Both the position numbers and the translations under genes were made by a program. A stretch of DNA of 32,755 nucleotides from Planctomycetota bacterium (GTDB taxonomy: Bacteria; Planctomycetota; GCA-002687715; DRQF01), in assembly GCA_011369445.1 (NCBI GenBank), contig DRQF01000274.1, positions 1 to 32,755 on the forward strand. Reading direction: 5' to 3'. Under the pieces are notes generated by a model. It saw only the letters and a program-made list of their open reading frames with translations. It did no database searches and was not told the DNA's origin. Positions within the stretch are counted from its first letter, which is position 1; each line of letters begins with the position of its first letter. This document shows, piece after piece, positions 24,084 through 30,741 of this stretch.

Positions 24084-26591
24084 ATGACCATGAAACACAA
24101 TCCTCTTTTCACGCTGTTCGCGGCGGCGCTTCTTGCGGCCATCGCTTCAGCCCAGGTCACCATCAACGTGCCCACGGATCAACCGACAATCACGGCCGCC
24201 ATCGCCGCGGCGAATCCGGCTGGCGGCGACACCATTCAGGTCACCGGCGGGCCCTACGTGGAGAACCCCACCGTTGACCGCCGCGTCGACATCATCGGCT
24301 TGGGGATGACCCCCCCGCAGATCCAGGGCACGCTGACCATCGCCGCCAGCGGCGTCGATGCGATGACCCCCCTTCTCATCCAGAACCTGGAGATCACGGG
24401 CGCCGGGGACGGCATTCAGGTGTCGTCCATGCAGTCGTTCCTCAAGTTCCAGGACGTACTCTGCAACAACAACACCTCGTCCGGGGCCCGCTTCAACCCG
24501 GCATCCGGGAATCCGATCACGGATGTGGAGTTCGTGGGTTGCCAATTCAACAGCAACACCCACGGCTTCATCGGCTCGAGCACAGCTCACCTCGAACGCT
24601 TCAGTTTCACGAACTGCGAGTTCCGCCTGAATCTCATCGGCTGCGCCGTCTCGGGAACCAACAACGTCAATGACGCCATGACCATCGACTGGACCTTCAC
24701 CAACTGCCTCTTCGAAGGCAATAACATGGATGACAGTGTCAACTCCGGCGGTGGCCTCTGGCTGCGCACGGCCGGTCCCAGCGTGGGCTCGGTGATCACC
24801 AACGTGCTCGTCGACGGCTGTACCTTCCGCGACAACGGCAGCAGCAACGTGTTCAACCAGTTCGGCATCTCCATCGTCCAAAGGGAGAACACGCTGATCA
24901 CGGGCATCGTCATTCAGAACTGCCTCTTCGAGGACACGCCCAGTCTCGGCACACAGATCGTCGGCGTGCACGTGGAATCCGACCCGGAACTCATGCCGCC
25001 CCCCATCGCGCCCGTCGTGGTCTCGAACAACACGTTCCGGGACCTGCAGATCGGCATCAACGCGCCCTCTCCCTTCGTCATCCTTTCGACGACGCCGGGC
25101 GTCCCCAATGACAACAGCTTCGAGAACGTGACCTCGCCCATCATCAGCCCCGCGGGCGGTCTGTTCGTCGGCGGCATCGCTCTCGCCGACGATGACGGCG
25201 ATTCGGACCTGGACATCTTCACGTCGATCACCTTCGACAACATGGGCATGCCCACCGACGCCATCTCCGTCCTCACCAACGACGGTAACGGCGTGTTCGG
25301 CGGCCTCCCCAACCTCATCCCCCTCGCCGTGGGCTCTCAGCCCAGCGTCCTGGTGGATGGGAAGACCTTGGGCGGCTTCCAAGTGGCGGCCCTCTGCCCG
25401 GGCAGTCATGAGCTCTGCTTCGTTCAGGCAGGCAGCCACGCCGTCTCGACCACGGCTTTACCGATGGCCTTGGCGGGCCCCTCGAGCCTCGCCGCCGGCA
25501 ACTTGGACGGCGACATGAACGGCGTCGACGACTTCGTCGTGGGATTCGCTGGCGACACGCTCGGCAACTTCCCAGGGGTGGGACTCGTGATCAACGGGAC
25601 AGCTTCCGTGCTCGACGCCACCCCGGGACAGGTCCAGGGTGTCACGACAGGGGACTTCGATGGCGACGGCAACGTGGACATCGCGGCCACCCTCGACGGC
25701 CCCGACGAGCTTCGCGTCTACCTGGGCACGGGCGGCGGCGCCTTTGCCCCTCCCATCCTGATTCCCCTCGGCCTTCCGCCGGTGGGCATCGACGCCTTCG
25801 ACATGGGCGGGGACGGGGATCTCGATCTGTTGGTGACGTTCCTCAACGTTCTGGGCAACACGGACCTCGTCGTCTTCGATAACACCGGCATGGGGAACTT
25901 CATGGCGGGCAACACGGTGACGACGGCCGGCTCCACTCTCATTGTCCGGGGCGTCGACTTCAGCGACGACAGCATCCCCGGGTTCATTCCGGATTCGGAC
26001 GCCTTCACCGTGGGGCTCTCGAACGTGGCCTACCGTCACGTGGATTACGACCCCATGACCGATACGTTCGGCGCCCTGGTCCCGACGCCCCTGTTCAACG
26101 CCATCACGGGAACGGACGTGGGCGACCTGAACGGGGACGGCACCCCGGATGTGGTGTTCTCATCGCTCGGACTGGCGATCGTAGCGCTGGGAACCACTCC
26201 CAGCCTCGCTCAACAGTACGGGACGAGTTGCCCCGGAATTGCGGGCCCCCTCACCCTCAGCGGGGTGGGTGTGCCGTCCATCGGAACGCCCAGCTACCAG
26301 ATCGACCTCACGGGCGCGGCCCCCTTCGCGGGCGGCTTCCTGTTGGCGTCGACGGAACTGGGGGTCTTGAACCTCGGCGCACCTGGCTGCGATCTCCTCG
26401 TGGGTCAGCCCTTCGACTTCTTCCAGTTCTTCACGGGGCCCTTGGGAAGTCAGTCCTTCAACTTCCCCTTGCTGCCGCCCAGCCTCTTGGGCATTGATCT
26501 TTACATGCAGGCCGTGGTCTTCGATGGTGGCGCCACGACCCTACCGGGCGTTTCTCTCTCGAACGGATTGCGCCTGAAGTTCGGAGAGTAG
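24084..26591 (+). CDS. Secreted beta-helix plus FG-GAP repeat protein with C-terminal tail module
   Basis: The 835-residue protein begins with a signal peptide (MKHNPLFTLFAAALLAAIASAQ), preceded by AAGGAAGGA. Residues 25-350 look like a right-handed parallel beta-helix (pectate-lyase-like), with Asn/Gly/Val-rich turns such as FTNCEFRLNLIGCAVSG and VQNCLFED-type rungs. The start VPTDQPTITAAIAAANPAGG is the usual first rung of secreted beta-helix proteins. From about 360 there are FG-GAP loops (DDGDSDLDIFTS, DFDGDGNVDIAATL, DMGGDGDLDLLV, DLNGDGTPDVVFSS). The tail module begins YGTSCPGIAGPLTL. No lyase catalytic residues were recognised, so enzymatic activity is unproven. It is the second gene of the operon begun at 22457 and ends at a strong terminator. 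Confidence 0.9.
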   Translation: MTMKHNPLFTLFAAALLAAIASAQVTINVPTDQPTITAAIAAANPAGGDTIQVTGGPYVENPTVDRRVDIIGLGMTPPQIQGTLTIAASGVDAMTPLLIQNLEITGAGDGIQVSSMQSFLKFQDVLCNNNTSSGARFNPASGNPITDVEFVGCQFNSNTHGFIGSSTAHLERFSFTNCEFRLNLIGCAVSGTNNVNDAMTIDWTFTNCLFEGNNMDDSVNSGGGLWLRTAGPSVGSVITNVLVDGCTFRDNGSSNVFNQFGISIVQRENTLITGIVIQNCLFEDTPSLGTQIVGVHVESDPELMPPPIAPVVVSNNTFRDLQIGINAPSPFVILSTTPGVPNDNSFENVTSPIISPAGGLFVGGIALADDDGDSDLDIFTSITFDNMGMPTDAISVLTNDGNGVFGGLPNLIPLAVGSQPSVLVDGKTLGGFQVAALCPGSHELCFVQAGSHAVSTTALPMALAGPSSLAAGNLDGDMNGVDDFVVGFAGDTLGNFPGVGLVINGTASVLDATPGQVQGVTTGDFDGDGNVDIAATLDGPDELRVYLGTGGGAFAPPILIPLGLPPVGIDAFDMGGDGDLDLLVTFLNVLGNTDLVVFDNTGMGNFMAGNTVTTAGSTLIVRGVDFSDDSIPGFIPDSDAFTVGLSNVAYRHVDYDPMTDTFGALVPTPLFNAITGTDVGDLNGDGTPDVVFSSLGLAIVALGTTPSLAQQYGTSCPGIAGPLTLSGVGVPSIGTPSYQIDLTGAAPFAGGFLLASTELGVLNLGAPGCDLLVGQPFDFFQFFTGPLGSQSFNFPLLPPSLLGIDLYMQAVVFDGGATTLPGVSLSNGLRLKFGE

Positions 26592-26615
26592 TCCTACCGG
26601 TTCTCGGTTCTCCTC

Positions 26616-26648
26616 ACGCCGCCGACGCCTCCCGTCGGCGGCGTTTTT
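26616..26648 (+). terminator. Rho-independent terminator of the FG-GAP operon
   Basis: A perfect 12-bp stem ACGCCGCCGACG / CGTCGGCGGCGT with a 5-nt loop CCTCC, followed by TTTT. It lies 25 nt after the stop at 26591. Confidence 0.9.
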
Positions 26649-26726
26649 CATGGCTTCGGAGACGCCACTCGATCGCAGTGACACCCCGACGGTGTAGGCT
26701 GGGCCGACATCGCGGGAGGGATCGGC

Positions 26727-29700
26727 TTGTCACAAGGCAAGCGTTACGTTTTTACGGGCGGCGGGACGCTGGGGCATGTCACGCCGAACCTGGCCATCAT
26801 CCGGCATCTCCAATCCGAGGAACCGGAGGCGGAGTTCCTCTACCTCGGCAGCCGAGGCGGACCGGAGCGGGAAAAGGTGGCGTCCCGCGGCATCCTGTTC
26901 CGCGGGGTATTCGCCAAACCCTTCGCCTCCCCGCGCAAGGTCTGGGCCTTCTCGCGATTCGCCCTCCATCTCACCCTCGGGACGATCCAAGCCCTGTGGC
27001 ATCTGATGCGCTTCAAGCCGCATGTCGTGGTGGCCACGGGGGGCTATGCCTCGGTCCCCGCCGCCCTCGCCGCGGCGCTTCTGCGCCGTCCGATCTTCCT
27101 GCACGAGCAGAACATCCGCCCAGGCCGCGCCAACCTTCTCCTGGCGCGGCTGGCCACCCGCATCGGCGTGTCGTTCGAGGAAACGCTGCAATACTTCCCC
27201 AAGGAGAAAACTCGGCTCACGGGCTATCCCGTCCGCAAACGCATTGGGTCGGTGAATCGCATCGAGGCCCGCGAGCGCCTCGCCATCCCGGCCGATCAGC
27301 GGGTCGCCTTTATCGTCGGTGGTTCCATGGGGTCGCGCTCGATCAATCGGGGGGTCGTGGAGGGACTCGGACGACTTCTGTCGAATGAGAACGTGACGGT
27401 GATCCACAGCACGGGGCTCGCCGACGGCCTGGCCTATCACGCATGGAAAGACACCAAACAGCGCCTGGACGTCCTCCATCTGCCTGATGGACAGCGATCG
27501 CGCTACATCGTGAAGCGCTACATCGAACAGATCGAGGATGCCTATGCCGCCTCCGACCTCGTGGTGACTCGGGCGGGGGCGGGGGTGGTCATGGAATTGG
27601 CCGCCATGGGGAAACCCGCCCTCCTTATCCCGAAGAGCGATGGCGCCGACAATCACCAGCTCGTCAACGCCGTCTCCCTGCGTGACCGAGGGATGGCGGA
27701 TGTGCTCTTCGAGGAGATGTACGACAGCAATGAGGGGAGCCTGACCCGCGTTCACGGCGACCAACTCGCGCGCAAGATCGACGATCTGCTCGGCGATGCG
27801 GACCAGTTGGCCGCTATGGCGCAATCCGCCCTCGGACTGGCCGTCCCCGATGCCGCCCCCCAAAACGCCGCCGTCGTGCGGGAGTTGGCGGTGCAGGGCA
27901 AGCGTCCCGTCCACCGCGAGACCGTCCAGGAGTTGGTGGGTTCTGTGGTCGACGACGAGGGCCGGGAGGTCCGGCTCATCTTCCCCCTCACCCGCATCGC
28001 CGGCTCCTCCGCGGCGGACATATCCTTGCCCAAGGGGTCCCGGGCTGTTGCGTGGATTCGCCGAATCGGGGGAAAGCGGGAAGAAACGGAGTTCCTCCTG
28101 GTTCCCCGCAGAGGCCCCGTCCGGCTCGAGGGCGAAATCTTGGAGGACACCCACAAGCTGGCGCCGGGGCAAACCTTCGAGGTGGGAGGACGGCGATTCC
28201 AATTCCTTGCGAACATCCACACCCGGGAGGCGGCCCGTCCTCCGGGGGGTCTCGTGGGGAAGATTCTGGCGACGGGCTTGGGCACGCTTCTCTCCCGCGT
28301 CTTCGGCCTCCTCCGCGAGATCACCCTCGCCACCGCTTTCGGCGCGGGGCACGTTTTGGACGTCTTCGCTGCCAGCCTCACCGCCTCCAATCTTTTTCGT
28401 CGCATCTTCGCCGAGAACGCCATGGAAAGCGCGTTCCTGCCCACCTACCTCATGTTGCGCCGCGAGGGACGCAAAGGCGATGCCGCCAACCTGTTCGCGT
28501 CGATGCTCACCTGGACCCTCCTGGGAACCTCCCTCGTGGTCGGGGTGTCCATCCTCACGGTGGACACCTGGTTGCCCTGGTTGGTCCCGGGCTTCGCCGC
28601 CAAGGGGCTGCTCCAAGATGCGGAAACACTGACGCGCCTCATGCTCCCCTATCTGGTCCTCGTGTCCGCCGCGGCGCTCTTGGGAGCCGTACACCGGGCC
28701 GGGAATCGCTTCGCCGTGCCGGCCTGGGCGTCCGTGTTCTTCAGCCTCGGCGTGATCCTGGGCGTGTTCCTCTACCCATCGATGGGCTTCACGGGTCTGG
28801 GACTGGGCGTTTTGATCGGGGGCGCGGGGCAACTTGTGATCCACGTCCCGGCCCTCACAAGCCGGCGCTTTCGGGAGCGGGTGGATCTGAGCTTCCGGCC
28901 GCGGCTCGGTCTCGACGACCCGGGAATGCGCAAGGTGCGGAGTACCGCTCCCATGATCGTCGCCGACGTGACGGTGGGAAAGATCTCGCCCCTCGTCGAC
29001 GTGGCCATCGTCTCGACCTTGGCGGTGGGCAGCGTCTCCGTCCTTTATCTCGGCCTGCTCCTCGTGCAGTTGCCCTTCGCCCTGGTTTCCCAATCCATCA
29101 ATACCGTGGCGATGAAGGAGTTCTCTGAGTCCCTTGCGGCCCGGGACAGGAAAGCGTGCCTCCAACTGATCTCCCAAGGGTTGCGATGGAGTATTTTCCT
29201 TCTTCTCCCCGTCTCCGTCGCCCTCGCCATCTTCTCAGGCCCCCTAGTGGATCTGCTCTTGCGCTACCGCCACTTCGATGCTGGCGACGCCCGCAACGTG
29301 AGCCTCGCCCTCAGTTGCTACGCCTTGGGGTTGCTGGGTTGGGGTCTCACCGCTTTGACGGGAAGGTTCTTCGCGGCACGGCTCGAACTCGGACGGGCGA
29401 CCCTCATCAACCTCGGAGCCGTGATCCTCAATGTTGCACTTTCGGTCTCACTCGTCCTCATGGGATTCGGTTTCGCGGGCATCGCGTTGGGAACGACGGT
29501 GGCCATGCTCGCGGGAGGGCTCTATCGCGTCCACCACCTCAACCAACGGTTGCGAGGAGACGGCGAAGGTTTGGAAGCGGGGGCGCTCCGGCCCACTCTG
29601 CGTGCGACGATTCTCGCCACCGGCGCCGCGGCACTCGTGGGCTCCCTCATGTCGGCGACCTTGACGGGCTTTCACGCCCTGCCCGAATTCCTCTCCCGCT

Positions 29701-30644
29701 TGACCGTGCTCGGCCTGCCCGCCATCGCCTTCGGCGTAACGTTCGCGGCGGCAAGTTGGGCTCTCGGTTCTCCCGAGATGAAAGAAATCGTGGGACGGCT
29801 GTCCCGCCTGTTGCCCCGACGTCCCGATAGGGGCAATGCCCAGCCCCCCCTGAACCCGCGCTGTCTCAGGCCAGAGGCGCTGTTGGCGGCGGCCGAGCAC
29901 CATCCCGACGCGGTCCGCATGGCCAAACCTCTACGGCGCGTGAAGGATTGCCTCTCGCGAGAGAGTTGGAAGCAGCGCAACATCGGAGTGAAGCTCGTGG
30001 GGCTTCTCGGTTTTCGCTCGCTCCGCCACGAGATCCTCCGTGTTGCCTCCGAGCGCAGGCCGGACACCTGGCGCCGCCGCTTACTCGGGGGCGATTTCGT
30101 AGAGCCCGGCTTTCTGCGGCGCAATGCGGTCCTGTCTCTGATTCAGTTGGACGTCCATGACGAGGAGTTGGAGCGCATCCTCCCTATCACCCTCTGCGAC
30201 CCCTACTGGGAGGTGCGTGTCGCGGCGGCCAAGATGGCCGCCCACTTCGCCCCCCTTCTCACGCCCGACGTGCGGCGAGCCGCCGTCCAGCGGCTCACGA
30301 CACTGCTTCGGGAACGGAATTTCGAAGTGGTGGCCGCGGCCACCGAAGCCCTCCAGGCCGTGGCCTTGGACAAGTCCATCCTCTCCACCTTCGAGACTCT
30401 GCACGACCACCCCAACTGGCAGGTGCGCAACGCGGTGGCGCGCGCCTATCAGGAACTCTACCGACGCGGGGTCATCGAGGACCGGGATCTTCTCCTCGCA
30501 CGGGTTCTGGACATCCTTGTCACCTGCGACTCCTTCCACCCCACCTTCGAATTGAAGGAAACTCTCAGGCGAGTGACACGAACCCTGTCGGCCGACACCC
30601 CCGCCCAGGAGGCTCCCCCCGCCTCTCTCGAAGCCGAAGCCTGA
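26727..30644 (+). CDS. MurG-FHA-MurJ-HEAT fusion: lipid II synthesis and flipping in one polypeptide
   Basis: The 1305-residue product is continuous, without stop or frameshift. Residues 1-390 are MurG, the enzyme that adds GlcNAc to lipid I: GGGTLGHVTPNLA (11-23), GGYASVPAALAA, LHEQNIRPGRAN, GGSMGSRSIN, and TRAGAGVVMELAAMGKPALL then SDGADNHQLVNA. Residues 400-495 look like a degenerate FHA fold (LTRIAGSSAADISL...LAPGQTFEVGGRRFQF). Residues 505-1030 are MurJ/MviN, the lipid II flippase. The essential E. coli Arg/Asp set around SRVLGFARD, TDAF and NLLRRIFAE is kept (SRVFGLLRE, LDVF, NLFRRIFAENAMESAFLP), followed by many membrane helices. Residues 1075-1285 are HEAT-like. TTG 26727 is chosen because GGAGGG stands 7 nt upstream. 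The two enzymes act in sequence on the same lipid, so channelling is plausible (inference). A DUF1570-like gene follows. Confidence 0.92.
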   Translation: MSQGKRYVFTGGGTLGHVTPNLAIIRHLQSEEPEAEFLYLGSRGGPEREKVASRGILFRGVFAKPFASPRKVWAFSRFALHLTLGTIQALWHLMRFKPHVVVATGGYASVPAALAAALLRRPIFLHEQNIRPGRANLLLARLATRIGVSFEETLQYFPKEKTRLTGYPVRKRIGSVNRIEARERLAIPADQRVAFIVGGSMGSRSINRGVVEGLGRLLSNENVTVIHSTGLADGLAYHAWKDTKQRLDVLHLPDGQRSRYIVKRYIEQIEDAYAASDLVVTRAGAGVVMELAAMGKPALLIPKSDGADNHQLVNAVSLRDRGMADVLFEEMYDSNEGSLTRVHGDQLARKIDDLLGDADQLAAMAQSALGLAVPDAAPQNAAVVRELAVQGKRPVHRETVQELVGSVVDDEGREVRLIFPLTRIAGSSAADISLPKGSRAVAWIRRIGGKREETEFLLVPRRGPVRLEGEILEDTHKLAPGQTFEVGGRRFQFLANIHTREAARPPGGLVGKILATGLGTLLSRVFGLLREITLATAFGAGHVLDVFAASLTASNLFRRIFAENAMESAFLPTYLMLRREGRKGDAANLFASMLTWTLLGTSLVVGVSILTVDTWLPWLVPGFAAKGLLQDAETLTRLMLPYLVLVSAAALLGAVHRAGNRFAVPAWASVFFSLGVILGVFLYPSMGFTGLGLGVLIGGAGQLVIHVPALTSRRFRERVDLSFRPRLGLDDPGMRKVRSTAPMIVADVTVGKISPLVDVAIVSTLAVGSVSVLYLGLLLVQLPFALVSQSINTVAMKEFSESLAARDRKACLQLISQGLRWSIFLLLPVSVALAIFSGPLVDLLLRYRHFDAGDARNVSLALSCYALGLLGWGLTALTGRFFAARLELGRATLINLGAVILNVALSVSLVLMGFGFAGIALGTTVAMLAGGLYRVHHLNQRLRGDGEGLEAGALRPTLRATILATGAAALVGSLMSATLTGFHALPEFLSRLTVLGLPAIAFGVTFAAASWALGSPEMKEIVGRLSRLLPRRPDRGNAQPPLNPRCLRPEALLAAAEHHPDAVRMAKPLRRVKDCLSRESWKQRNIGVKLVGLLGFRSLRHEILRVASERRPDTWRRRLLGGDFVEPGFLRRNAVLSLIQLDVHDEELERILPITLCDPYWEVRVAAAKMAAHFAPLLTPDVRRAAVQRLTTLLRERNFEVVAAATEALQAVALDKSILSTFETLHDHPNWQVRNAVARAYQELYRRGVIEDRDLLLARVLDILVTCDSFHPTFELKETLRRVTRTLSADTPAQEAPPASLEAEA

Positions 30645-30685
30645 GTCGGGGACCGAAAATCCGTGGAGAGCGCCACCCATTATTC

Positions 30686-30714
30686 TTGACAGGCCCACCC
30701 GTTGCTGGCAAAAT
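30686..30714 (+). promoter_or_regulatory. Candidate sigma70-type promoter for the DUF1570-like gene
   Basis: A perfect TTGACA (30686-30691), a 17-nt spacer and CAAAAT (30709-30714, four of six), ending 27 nt before ATG 30742. Confidence 0.5.
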
Positions 30715-30741
30715 CTTCACTTCTCTTGGGAGTGTCGATTC

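Noticed and set aside
26730-29177. An 815-codon open frame on the minus strand opposite the MurG-MurJ gene
   Set aside because: Its composition (Gly, His, Glu, Arg) is that of an antisense shadow. The plus strand has full MurG and MurJ motifs.
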